64,000 bases of DNA from Alsobacter sp046349155 (GTDB lineage: Bacteria; Pseudomonadota; Alphaproteobacteria; Rhizobiales; Beijerinckiaceae). Below the pieces are notes generated by a model, which saw only the letters and a list, made by a program, of their open reading frames with translations, had not been told where the DNA came from and did not search any database. The position numbers and the translations under genes are program-made. This document shows positions 45,809 to 56,015 of this stretch, piece by piece. The stretch lies in the NCBI GenBank assembly GCA_046349155.1, contig JAXMCW010000005.1, positions 186,001 to 250,000 on the forward strand. Reading direction: 5' to 3'. Numbering within the stretch: position 1 is the stretch's first letter; the number at the start of each line of letters is the position of its first letter.

Positions 45809-47140
45809 ATGGCTGAGGTGACACCCATCCGCACGGCGGCCGAGACCGCGCTGCTCGATCTCTTCCCGGCCGTGAGGGCCCGCCTGCCGGGCGGCGCGCG
45901 CGCCGCGGACGAGCGCGAGAAGGCCATCGCCGCCTTCGGCGAGACCGGCCTGCCGCATCGCCGCGTCGAGGCCTGGAAGTACACGGACCTGCGCGCCCTC
46001 CTGCGCGAGGCGGCGCCGCTGGCGCCCGCGCCCGGGCCGGCCGAGAAGGCCGCCGCCGGAAAGCTGGCGAGCCCGGTCGGGCGCATCGACGCCATCCGGC
46101 TGGTGCTCGTCGACGGCGCCTTCGCGCCGGAGCTGTCGGACCTCAACCGGACCCCGGCCGGCGTCGAGGTGGTGAGCTTCGCCGAGGCGCTGGGCAAGGA
46201 TCACTCGGTCCTCGCGGTGCATCTCGGCAGCGCGCTGCGCGGCGTCGAGGACCCGCTCGTCTCCCTGAACACGGCCTTCGCCACCGACGGCGTGGTGGTG
46301 CGCATCGCGGAGGACGCCGTCCTCTCCCGGCCGCTGCTCATCCGCTCGGTCGCGACGGGCGAGACCCCGACGGCCACCTTCCTGCGCACGCTGGTCGTCG
46401 TGGAGGACAATGCGGAGGCCACGATCATCGAGAGCCACGAGGGCGTCAGCGGGGTCGCGCACCAGGCCAACAGCCTCGTCGAACTCGTGATCGGGGACGG
46501 CGCCAAGGTCCACCATGTCCGGCTGCGGACCCAGGGAGCCGGCGATCTCGACCTGTCGACGCTGGGCGTGCGGCTCGGCGGGCGTGCGAATTTCCGCCAT
46601 TTCTCCACGGCCACCGCGCCGGAAGTGGCGCGCCACCAGATCACGCTGCGCTTTGCGGGCGAATATAGCGAGGCGACGCTGGCCGGCTCGGCCCTGCTCA
46701 ACGGCTCGCAGCACGGCGACACCACGCTCGTGGTGGAGCACGCCGCCCCTCATTGCACCAGCCGCGAGCTCTTCAAGCACGTGCTGGACGGCGAGGCGAC
46801 CGGCGTGTTCCAGGGCAAGATCATCGTCGAGCCGGACGCGCAGAAGACGGACGGCCGCATGATGAGCCAGGCCGTGCTGCTCGCCGACGGCTCGGCCATG
46901 AACAACAAGCCGGAACTCGAGATCTTCGCCGACGACGTGCAGTGCGCCCACGGGGCGACCTGCGGCGCGCTCGACGAGGACCTGCTCTTCTACCTGCGCG
47001 CCCGTGGCCTGCCGAAGGCCGAGGCCGAGGCCCTGATGCTGCAGGCCTTCGTGGGCGAGGCGATCGAAACGATGGAGCACGAGGGCCTGCGCGAAGTCGT
47101 CGAGAGCGTCGTGGAGAGCTGGCTGCGCTGCCGCGTGTGA
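45809..47140 (+). CDS. sufD: Fe-S assembly protein SufD
   Basis: 443 residues from the ATG at 45809, 7 bp after sufC. SufD is the SufB paralogue that completes the scaffold and helps iron acquisition. HRRVEAWKYTDLRALLREA near residue 50, then the beta-helix region and the end of the C-terminal domain RGLPKAEAEALMLQAFVGEA, are typical. Confidence 0.96.
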   Translation: MAEVTPIRTAAETALLDLFPAVRARLPGGARAADEREKAIAAFGETGLPHRRVEAWKYTDLRALLREAAPLAPAPGPAEKAAAGKLASPVGRIDAIRLVLVDGAFAPELSDLNRTPAGVEVVSFAEALGKDHSVLAVHLGSALRGVEDPLVSLNTAFATDGVVVRIAEDAVLSRPLLIRSVATGETPTATFLRTLVVVEDNAEATIIESHEGVSGVAHQANSLVELVIGDGAKVHHVRLRTQGAGDLDLSTLGVRLGGRANFRHFSTATAPEVARHQITLRFAGEYSEATLAGSALLNGSQHGDTTLVVEHAAPHCTSRELFKHVLDGEATGVFQGKIIVEPDAQKTDGRMMSQAVLLADGSAMNNKPELEIFADDVQCAHGATCGALDEDLLFYLRARGLPKAEAEALMLQAFVGEAIETMEHEGLREVVESVVESWLRCRV

Positions 47141-47320
47141 CGCCGCCCGCCATGCGTGCGGCGAGCGCGGCGACGAGGCGATCCGCAGACGGCCCTGCGC
47201 AGGACCGGATTGTTTCGCCCTCGGCCCGCGCAGACGGCATGGCGGCACGCCGAACCTTGTGCGCGCACAAAGACGGCCGGGCGTGCGACAGGCACATCAG
47301 GACAGGATACTGAGGTTCAC

Positions 47321-48559
47321 ATGACCGCATCCCCCACGCGCAGCTTCGACGTCGAGGCGATCCGCGCGGACTTCCCGATCCTGGCCGAGACGGTCTACGG
47401 CAAGCCGCTGGTCTATCTCGACAACGCCGCCTCGGCGCAGAAGCCGCGCCAAGTCATCGAGCGCATCGTGCATGCCTACGAGCACGAATATGCCAACGTC
47501 CACCGCGGCCTGCACTACCTCGCCAACGCCGCCACGGAGGCCTACGAGGGTGCGCGGGACAAGGTGCGCGGCTTCCTCAACGCGGGCTCGACCGAGGAGA
47601 TCATCTTCACCCGCTCCGCGACCGAGGCGATCAACCTCGTGGCGGCGAGCTACGGCGCCATGGCGATCGGCGAGGGCGACGAGATCGTGCTCTCCATCAT
47701 GGAGCATCATTCCAACATCGTGCCCTGGCATTTCCACCGCGAGCGCAAGGGAGCGGTGATCCGCTGGGCGGAGGTGGACGAGGACGGCAACTTCCTGCTC
47801 GAGCAGTTCCAATCCCTGCTCAACGAGCGCACGAAGATCGTCGCCATCACCCACATGTCCAACGTGCTGGGCACGGTGACGCCGCTGAAGGAGATCATCC
47901 GGATCGCGCATGCGCGCGGCATCCCGGTCATGGTCGACGGCAGCCAGGGCGCCGTCCACCTGCCGGTCGACGTGCAGGCGCTCGACGCGGATTTCTACGT
48001 GTTCACCGGCCACAAGGTCTACGGCCCCACGGGCATCGGCGTGCTCTACGGCAAGCGCTCGTGGCTGGAGAAGATGCCGCCCTTCAACGGCGGCGGCGAG
48101 ATGATCAACCTCGTCAGCCGGGACAACGTCACCTACAACGATCCGCCGCACCGCTTCGAGGCCGGGACGCCGCCCATCGTGCAGGCGATCGGGCTCGGCG
48201 CGGCGATCGACTACATGCAGGCCATCGGGCGCGAGGCGATCCTGGCGCAGGAGAACGCGCTGCGCGACCGCGCCATGGAGCGCCTCGGTGCCATGAACTC
48301 GCTGCGCATCTTCGGGCGGGCGCGGGACAAGGGCGCCATCGTCTCCTTCGAGATGAAGGGCGCGCATGCGCACGACGTGGCGACGGTGATCGACCGGGCG
48401 GGCGTGGCCGTGCGCGCCGGCACCCACTGCGCCCAGCCTCTGCTTGCAAAGTACGGCGTGACATCCACCTGCAGGGCGTCGTTCGCCTTCTACAACACGC
48501 TGGAGGAGGTCGACCGGCTTGCCGAGGCCCTGCAAAAGGCCGAAGCTCTGTTCGGTTGA
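47321..48559 (+). CDS. sufS: Cysteine desulfurase SufS
   Basis: 412 residues from the ATG at 47321. Group II desulfurase: PLP lysine in FTGHKVYGPTGIG and the active-site cysteine in RAGTHCAQPLL. It delivers persulfide to the SUF scaffold. A 180-bp gap separates it from sufD. No SufE or SufU gene is present in the window, so its sulphur-acceptor partner is either elsewhere or dispensable. Confidence 0.97.
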   Translation: MTASPTRSFDVEAIRADFPILAETVYGKPLVYLDNAASAQKPRQVIERIVHAYEHEYANVHRGLHYLANAATEAYEGARDKVRGFLNAGSTEEIIFTRSATEAINLVAASYGAMAIGEGDEIVLSIMEHHSNIVPWHFHRERKGAVIRWAEVDEDGNFLLEQFQSLLNERTKIVAITHMSNVLGTVTPLKEIIRIAHARGIPVMVDGSQGAVHLPVDVQALDADFYVFTGHKVYGPTGIGVLYGKRSWLEKMPPFNGGGEMINLVSRDNVTYNDPPHRFEAGTPPIVQAIGLGAAIDYMQAIGREAILAQENALRDRAMERLGAMNSLRIFGRARDKGAIVSFEMKGAHAHDVATVIDRAGVAVRAGTHCAQPLLAKYGVTSTCRASFAFYNTLEEVDRLAEALQKAEALFG

Positions 48560-48576
48560 GCGATCCCCCCGTTCGC

Positions 48577-48975
48577 ATGAGTGCTCAGACCATGACCGAC
48601 GTCGCTACGGATGCCCCCGCGCCGAACCGCCCCGAGATCGAGGCGCCCGGCACGCTGCCGGCGGAGGAGATCGACCGCCTGACGGCCGACATCGTCGCCG
48701 CTCTCAAGACGGTCTACGACCCCGAGATCCCGGCCGACATCTACGAGCTCGGGCTCATCTACCGCGTCGACATCGACAATGACCGCAACGTGCTGATCGA
48801 CATGACGCTGACCGCCCCCGGCTGCCCGGTGGCGGGCGAAATGCCGGGCTGGGTCGAGAACGCCGTTTCCGCCGTCCCCGGCGTGCAGTCGGCCAAGGTG
48901 ACGATGGTGTTCGACCCGCCATGGGACCAGAGCCGCATGTCCGACGAGGCGCGCGTGGCGCTGGACATGTGGTGA
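48577..48975 (+). CDS. sufT: SufT/MIP18 family Fe-S assembly protein
   Basis: 132 residues (another in-frame ATG five codons later). The DUF59 core is present: LKTVYDPEIPADIYELGLIY, MTLTAPGCPVAGEMP, and the C-terminal VFDPPWDQSRMSDEAR. SufT proteins help mature Fe-S enzymes under high demand. It follows sufS by 17 bp. Confidence 0.93.
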   Translation: MSAQTMTDVATDAPAPNRPEIEAPGTLPAEEIDRLTADIVAALKTVYDPEIPADIYELGLIYRVDIDNDRNVLIDMTLTAPGCPVAGEMPGWVENAVSAVPGVQSAKVTMVFDPPWDQSRMSDEARVALDMW

Positions 48976-49098
48976 GGCGCGGCGCCGGGGCCGTCGGGGC
49001 AGGTCCGCATTCATGTGGTCTTCACTTCGCGGCTGCGATGGTTATCTTCAGCTCATTCCTGCCACCGGGCCTTGAACCCGGCCAGAGAGGTGATTGAC

Positions 49099-49485
49099 AT
49101 GGGAGCCCGTCCCAAGTTCCAGGTGATGAGCATCACCGACGCGGCCGCGGAGCGTGTCGCAGCCATCGTCGCCAATGCCGAGAGCCCCATCCTGGGCGTG
49201 CGCGTGGGTGTCAGGAACGGCGGCTGCGCCGGCATGAGCTACACGCTTGAGCCCGCGGACTCCGTGCGGCCGGGCGACGAGGTCGTGCAGGAGAAGGGGG
49301 TGACCGTGCTGGTCGACCCCAAGGCCGTACTCTTCCTGCTGGGCACGCAGATGGACTTCCAGGTCACCAAGCTGGCCGCGCAGTTCGTCTTCAACAACCC
49401 GAACCAGACCTCCGCCTGCGGCTGCGGGGAATCGGTCGCCCTGACCCCGGCGAGCCCCGACAAGCTCGCTGCGGCCGCCCCCTGA
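49099..49485 (+). CDS. sufA: A-type Fe-S carrier protein
   Basis: 128 residues from the ATG at 49099 with AGAGGT upstream. HesB/IscA family: SITDAAAERVAAI, GVRNGGCAGMSYTL, and the C-terminal SACGCGESV hold the three conserved cysteines. It receives clusters from SufBCD and passes them to apo-proteins. It ends the suf operon. Confidence 0.93.
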   Translation: MGARPKFQVMSITDAAAERVAAIVANAESPILGVRVGVRNGGCAGMSYTLEPADSVRPGDEVVQEKGVTVLVDPKAVLFLLGTQMDFQVTKLAAQFVFNNPNQTSACGCGESVALTPASPDKLAAAAP

Positions 49486-49501
49486 GCCGGCCCGGCGGAG
49501 C

Positions 49502-49891
49502 ATGCGCCCCGTCGAGCTGCAGGATCTCTTCGCTCCGATCGGTCCCGTCTCGGTCCGCCGCATGTTCGGCGGGCACGGCATCTATGCCGACGGCGTGATC
49601 TTCGCGCTGGAATCGCGCGGGGTCGTCTATCTCAAGACGGACGCCGAGAGCGAGCCGGCCTTCCGCGCGGCGGGCTCCGCGCCGTTCGCCTACGGGCCGG
49701 AGCCGCAGCGGGTGATCACGTCCTACTGGCGCATGCCGGACGAGGCCTTCGAGGATCCCGACGTGCTGTTGCGCTGGAGCGCCCTGGCGCGGGCGGCGGC
49801 GCGGCGTTTCGCGGCGGCCAAGGCGCAGCCGGCGCGCAAGCGGGCGAAGGCGAGGGGACGGGCCCGGGACGCAGGGCCCCGGGGGTCGTGA
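49502..49891 (+). CDS. TfoX N-terminal domain protein
   Basis: 129 residues. The TfoX/Sxy N-terminal fold is seen in SVRRMFGGHGIYADGVIFAL and SYWRMPDEAFEDPD. In gammaproteobacteria Sxy activates competence genes with CRP; in alphaproteobacteria these single-domain proteins have no proven role. The end is Lys/Arg-rich. 16 bp after sufA, so probably read-through from the suf operon. Confidence 0.88.
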   Translation: MRPVELQDLFAPIGPVSVRRMFGGHGIYADGVIFALESRGVVYLKTDAESEPAFRAAGSAPFAYGPEPQRVITSYWRMPDEAFEDPDVLLRWSALARAAARRFAAAKAQPARKRAKARGRARDAGPRGS

Positions 49892-49897
49892 CGCGCG

Positions 49898-50956
49898 TCA
49901 GGCCACGTCCGGGTAGCTGTGCTGGAGATCGGCCTCGGTCAGGCAGCGGTTGCGGCCGGCGCGCTTGGCCTCCAGCAGGCACTTGTCCGCGCGCTCCAGG
50001 AGCATGGCGGCCGTGTCGCCCTTGGCGAAGGCCGCAAGCCCGATCGAGACCGTGAGGCGGCCCAGCGCCTCGCCGGTGGACCGCTTGACGAGCTCCCGGC
50101 TCATCACGGTCTGGCGGATGCGCTCGGCCACGAGCAGGCCGGACTTGAGGGTCGACTGCGGCAGGATGATCGCGAATTCCTCGCCGCCGAAGCGGGCGGC
50201 GGTGTCGGTGGGGCGCACCGCGCCCTTGATCGACATGGCGACGAGACGCAGCACCTGGTCGCCGGTGAGATGGCCCCAGGTGTCGTTGAAGTCCTTGAAC
50301 TTGTCGACGTCGATCATCAGCACCGTCAGCGGCTCGCCGGAGATCGCGGCATGGTCGACCGCCTGCAGCAGGGTGCGGTCGAGGTGCTTGCGGTTGGCGA
50401 GCGTGGTCAGCGGGTCGGTGAGCGATTCCGTGCGGATCGATTCCAGCGTCTCGCGCAGATCCTGGATCTCGGACCGCGTCTCCCGCAGGCGGGCCTCGAG
50501 CGTCTGGTTGGTGGCGACCGTCTCGCGGGTGGCGAGGACGAGGCGGGCGACGATGTCGCGGATGCTCTTGCGGTCGGCGTTCTCGGTGAGCTCGCCGGAG
50601 ATCTTCTCGAGCGACTCGCCATAGGTGTTCGTGTTGCCCATGGCGAGGTCGATCATCTCCATGACCGACTCGATCTCCATCAGCAGCCCCGTGCCGGCCT
50701 TCTCGGCCTGCAGGGCGAAGCGGTTGGAGGCGAGGAAGCGGTCGTAGAGCGACTGGGTGACCTCGTCCGTCAGCGAGCCCGAATGGTCGAGGGTCTCGCT
50801 GAGCGCGCGGCTCAGGGCGGCGTTCTGGCCGGAAATGTGTGTGTACCACAGCTCGTAGGAGCGCGGATGCGCCGACGTGCCGTGCGCCCTGATGTTGCGG
50901 ACAACCTCGTCGGCCAGCTTCAGGCTGAGCTCTCGGTCCGCGATATGCTCGGGCAT
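49898..50956 (-). CDS. Diguanylate cyclase (GGDEF)
   Basis: 352 residues. The catalytic domain (about 180-345) has the active-site signature RFGGEEF, with the inhibitory RxxD site RPTD five residues before it, so it should make c-di-GMP and be product-inhibited. The N-terminal half lacks membrane helices and is largely helical, with a coiled coil (TLEARLRETRSEIQDLRETL) leading into the GGDEF domain. The input signal is unknown. Convergent with the TfoX gene. Confidence 0.93.
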   Translation of the reverse strand: MPEHIADRELSLKLADEVVRNIRAHGTSAHPRSYELWYTHISGQNAALSRALSETLDHSGSLTDEVTQSLYDRFLASNRFALQAEKAGTGLLMEIESVMEMIDLAMGNTNTYGESLEKISGELTENADRKSIRDIVARLVLATRETVATNQTLEARLRETRSEIQDLRETLESIRTESLTDPLTTLANRKHLDRTLLQAVDHAAISGEPLTVLMIDVDKFKDFNDTWGHLTGDQVLRLVAMSIKGAVRPTDTAARFGGEEFAIILPQSTLKSGLLVAERIRQTVMSRELVKRSTGEALGRLTVSIGLAAFAKGDTAAMLLERADKCLLEAKRAGRNRCLTEADLQHSYPDVA

Positions 50957-51028
50957 GAATGCCTCTCCCGTCCCACCGGGGCGAAGTCTGTCATCCCTGC
51001 CTTAATACGACGCTAATTTTATGGGCGG

Positions 51029-52537
<1,509 letters not shown>

Positions 52538-52648
52538 GTTCAAGGCCGCCTCTTGGCGCGGCAGGTTCGACGCTCTGATGCGTGAAGGGAGGTGGAGCGC
52601 GTCAGACGTCGCGGGTACGCGTCGTTCCACCTTCTCAAGGATGCCGGG

Positions 52649-52676
52649 AAAATAGTGGGATTCTGCACCAAGTCAA
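52649..52676 (-). promoter_or_regulatory. Predicted helicase promoter
   Basis: On the minus strand TTGACT (52671-52676), 16-bp spacer, TATTTT (52649-52654). A GANTC methylation site (52659-52663) is in the spacer. The transcript would have a 5' leader of about 105 nt. Confidence 0.55.
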
Positions 52677-52749
52677 ATCATGCCTGCCCAGCGGTCCACG
52701 GAGGACGCGCCGGCGGGGGCGAGGCCGGGGTGCGCGGCGCGCCGGCTGC

Positions 52750-52983
52750 TCAGTTCTTGCGCAGTCCCGTGCAGGGATCGAGGATCACCGGACGGCCCGC
52801 GGTGGAGGTGCCGATGGCGCCCGTGACGAGGGGATCGGGCAGGGCGCCGGGGCTGGTCCGCACGAGCGCGGCGAGGTTGAACTCCGACTTCAGGGACAGC
52901 ACCTGCGCCACGGCGAGCCCGCCCGCGATCACGCCGAGGCTCAGGATCAGGGTCGTCCGCAGGAGAGTGCCGGTGCCGGTCAT
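52750..52983 (-). CDS. Small membrane-anchored hypothetical protein
   Basis: 77 residues with one N-terminal hydrophobic helix (TLILSLGVIAGGLAVAQVL) and a short, proline-containing outer part ending DPCTGLRKN. No family recognised. The helix looks like an uncleaved anchor or signal peptide. Moderately confident that it is a real gene. Confidence 0.55.
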   Translation of the reverse strand: MTGTGTLLRTTLILSLGVIAGGLAVAQVLSLKSEFNLAALVRTSPGALPDPLVTGAIGTSTAGRPVILDPCTGLRKN

Positions 52984-53089
52984 CTGGGAAGTCCCCGCCG
53001 CTTGGTTGCGGTGAAGACTGCCGTCGACTGGTTAAACTTGTCTTGTCGGGGACGAGGGTTCGCTAACCCTGCGCCGGGCCGGGCTCGCG

Positions 53090-53638
53090 TCAGGCCGGAA
53101 GCATGCGGCGCAAGGTGCTGTCGCGCTTGACGTAATGATGCCAGAGCGCGGCGGCGGCGTGCAGGCCGGCGAGCCCCATGAGGGCGTAGGCGGCGAGTTC
53201 GTGGATCTCCTTGAGCGGGCGCGCCACCGCCCGGTCCGCCGCGAAGGGCGAGGCGATGTCGACGACGCCGAGGTGCAGCCCCTGCCCGCGCCAGAAGGCG
53301 AAGAGGACGCCGATCACGGGGACGAGGACCATCAGCCCGTAGAGCGCGAGATGGCCGAGATGGGAGGCCTTCTGCGCGAGTGCCCCGATCTCCGGGTCCT
53401 GCGCGGGGGGCGTATGGGTGAGCCGCCACAGGAAGCGGATCACGAGCAGGACCAGGATGGCGACCCCCAGGTCCTTGTGGGTCTCCACGATCGCCGGCTC
53501 GAAGGAGCGCGGGAAAACGTCGACCACCAGCGCCAGCCCGAAGGCGAGCACGATGAGCACGGCCATGGCCCAGTGCAGGCCGAGGGCGAACCGGTCGTAG
53601 CGCGGCGTGGCGGCGGGGGCAGGGCTGGAAGCGGACAT
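53090..53638 (-). CDS. Cytochrome b561
   Basis: 182 residues with four membrane helices. Candidate heme ligands are the histidines of GLHWAMAVL, ETHKDLG, and HELAAYALMGLAGLHAAAALWHH. The CybB family transfers electrons from ubiquinol and includes superoxide oxidases. Its exact donor and acceptor here are unknown. Confidence 0.92.
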   Translation of the reverse strand: MSASSPAPAATPRYDRFALGLHWAMAVLIVLAFGLALVVDVFPRSFEPAIVETHKDLGVAILVLLVIRFLWRLTHTPPAQDPEIGALAQKASHLGHLALYGLMVLVPVIGVLFAFWRGQGLHLGVVDIASPFAADRAVARPLKEIHELAAYALMGLAGLHAAAALWHHYVKRDSTLRRMLPA

Positions 53639-53664
53639 CGGAACCTCTCGCGTCTCGAACGGGC

Positions 53665-53681
53665 CGGACCCCCGGGGTCCG
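53665..53681. repeat. GC palindrome upstream of cytochrome b561
   Basis: CGGACCCC, C, GGGGTCCG: a perfect 17-bp palindrome around one base, 27 bp before the cytochrome start. It resembles the palindrome at 35172. Confidence 0.55.
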
Positions 53682-53827
53682 ACCGGCGTGCAGGCTTCAC
53701 CGCGTGAATCGGGCCTGCTGATGGCGCGATCATGACAGAAAGGTCACGCGACGCCTTGACGGGGATCAGACGGCACCCGCCGGGGACGACGCGGCGGGCG
53801 TGCGGACCGAGGTTGCGCGCCCGGTCC

Positions 53828-55903
53828 TCAGATGTCCACGAGGTCGGTGGCGAAGGCGGCGCGTTCCTGGATGAAGGTGAAGCGGGCCTCGGGCTTGTTG
53901 CCCATCAGGCGCTCGACCGCGTCCGAGGTGTCGGCCTTCTCGTCGGGCACGACCCGGACCTTCAGCAGCGTGCGCTTGCGCGGGTCCATCGTGGTTTCCT
54001 TGAGCTGTCCGGGCATCATCTCGCCCAGGCCCTTGAACCGGCCGATCTCGACGTTGCTCTTGCCCTTGAAGACCGTGCGCAGCAACTCCTCCTTGTGCGC
54101 GTCGTCGCGCGCATAGACGGAGGTCGCGCCGTGGCTCAGCCGGTAGAGCGGCGGCACGGCGAGGTACAGGTGGCCCTGGTCGATGAGCTTGGGCGTCTGG
54201 CGATAGAAGAAGGTGATGAGAAGCGAGGCGATGTGGGCGCCGTCGACGTCGGCGTCCGTCATGATCACCACCTTCTCGTAGCGCAGCTCGTCCTCGCGAT
54301 AATGCGAGCCGGTGCCGCAGCCCAGCGCCTGCACGAGGTCCGAGAGCTGCTGGTTGGCGGCGAGCTTGTCGCGGCTGGAATTGGCGACGTTGAGGATCTT
54401 TCCCCGCAGCGGAAGGACGGCCTGGGTCTGGCGGTCGCGCGCCTGCTTGGCCGACCCGCCGGCCGAGTCGCCCTCGACGATGAAGAGCTCGGAGCCTGTC
54501 GCGCCCGCCGCCGAGCAATCCGCGAGCTTGCCGGGCAGGCGCAGCTTGCGCACGGCGGTCTTGCGGGCGACCTCCTTCTCCGCCTTGCGGCGCAGCCGTT
54601 CCTCGGCCCGGTCGATCGTCCAGTCCAGCAGCTTGTTGGCCTGGGAGGGGGAGGCGGCGAGCCAATGGTCGAAGGCGTCGCGCACGGCGTTCTCGACGAT
54701 GCGGGACGCCTCCAGCGTGGCGAGCTTGTCCTTGGTCTGGCCCTGGAACTCCGGCTCGCGGATGAAGACGGAGAGCATGGCGGCGCAGGTCGCCATGACG
54801 TCGTCCGTGGTGACCGCGGCCGCGCGCTTGGACTGGCCGACCCGCTCGGCATGGTCGCGCAGGCCCCGCAGCAGCGCGATGCGCAGCCCGCCTTCGTGCG
54901 TGCCGCCCTCGGGCGTCGGGATCGTGTTGCAATACGAGTTGACGAAGCCGTCCTCGACGCCGCCCAGCCAGGAAATCGCCCATTCGAGCGAGCCGTGGCC
55001 GCCGTCCTTCTCGATCTTTCCGGCGAAGATCTGGTCCGTGACCAGTTCGCGGCCGTCGATCTCGCGGGCCAGGTAGTCGCGCAGGCCCGCGGGGAAGCGG
55101 AAGGTCGCCTCGGCCGGCACGCCCTCGACTCCGGCGAGTAGCGACGGCGCGCAGGCCCAGCGGATCTCGACGCCGCCGAACAGATAGGCCTTGGACCGCG
55201 CCATCTTGAACAGCCGGCGCGGCGAGAACCTCGCCTCGGCCCCGAAGATCTGCGCGTCGGGGTGGAAGGTGACCTTCGTTCCGCGGCGGTTGCGCACCTC
55301 GCCCAGGTGCTCGAGCTTGCCCTGGGGAATGCCGCGGGAAAACACCTGGCGGTAGAGCTGCTGGCCGCGCGCGACCTCGACCTCCAGCCTGTCGGACAGG
55401 GCGTTGACGACGGAGACGCCGACGCCGTGCAGGCCGCCCGACGTCTCGTAGACCTTGCTGTCGAACTTTCCGCCCGCGTGCAGCGTGGTCATGATGACCT
55501 CGAGCGCGGACTTGCCGGGGAACTTCTTGTGCGGGTCGACGGGGATGCCGCGGCCATTGTCGGTGACGGAGATCGAACCGTCCGCCAGCACCTCGACGCC
55601 GATGAAGGTGGCGTGGCCGGCGACGGCCTCGTCCATGGCGTTGTCGATCACCTCGGCGAAGAGATGGTGCAGCGCCTTCTCGTCGGTGCCGCCGATATAC
55701 ATGCCCGGGCGGCGGCGGACGGGCTCCAGGCCCTCGAGAACCTCGATGTCGGCGGCGGTGTAGGCCGCCTCGCCCGGCGTGCCGCCGGCCTTGGCGGCGG
55801 GGGCCGCGGCGGCCTTCTTGCGCGCGGGGGCGGGCGCGCCCGCGCCCTCGGGAAGCTTGCGCGCCGCCGAGCCGTCGCCGAAGAGGTCTCCCGAATTCGC
55901 CAT
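53828..55903 (-). CDS. parE: DNA topoisomerase IV subunit B
   Basis: 691 residues from the ATG at 55903 (GGAGG upstream). The GHKL ATPase motifs are IDNAMDEA, TDNGRGIPVD and GGLHGVGVSVVNAL; the TOPRIM domain has EGDSAGGSA, PLRGKILNV and MTDADVDGAH. The C-terminus TDLVDI, the lack of a GyrB-type insert, and overall length indicate ParE. The first 45 residues are a low-complexity Ala/Pro/Lys-rich lead. It decatenates daughter chromosomes together with ParC, which is not encoded here. Confidence 0.95.
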   Translation of the reverse strand: MANSGDLFGDGSAARKLPEGAGAPAPARKKAAAAPAAKAGGTPGEAAYTAADIEVLEGLEPVRRRPGMYIGGTDEKALHHLFAEVIDNAMDEAVAGHATFIGVEVLADGSISVTDNGRGIPVDPHKKFPGKSALEVIMTTLHAGGKFDSKVYETSGGLHGVGVSVVNALSDRLEVEVARGQQLYRQVFSRGIPQGKLEHLGEVRNRRGTKVTFHPDAQIFGAEARFSPRRLFKMARSKAYLFGGVEIRWACAPSLLAGVEGVPAEATFRFPAGLRDYLAREIDGRELVTDQIFAGKIEKDGGHGSLEWAISWLGGVEDGFVNSYCNTIPTPEGGTHEGGLRIALLRGLRDHAERVGQSKRAAAVTTDDVMATCAAMLSVFIREPEFQGQTKDKLATLEASRIVENAVRDAFDHWLAASPSQANKLLDWTIDRAEERLRRKAEKEVARKTAVRKLRLPGKLADCSAAGATGSELFIVEGDSAGGSAKQARDRQTQAVLPLRGKILNVANSSRDKLAANQQLSDLVQALGCGTGSHYREDELRYEKVVIMTDADVDGAHIASLLITFFYRQTPKLIDQGHLYLAVPPLYRLSHGATSVYARDDAHKEELLRTVFKGKSNVEIGRFKGLGEMMPGQLKETTMDPRKRTLLKVRVVPDEKADTSDAVERLMGNKPEARFTFIQERAAFATDLVDI

Positions 55904-56015
55904 GCCGGCTGTGCCTCCGCCCTTGATTCGCGTGGTCCCCATCATGCCACGGCCGGTGGTGTGACGTGAACGGACCGGAAACGCAAGGGGGCGGACAACC
56001 CGCCCCCGCCGCCGG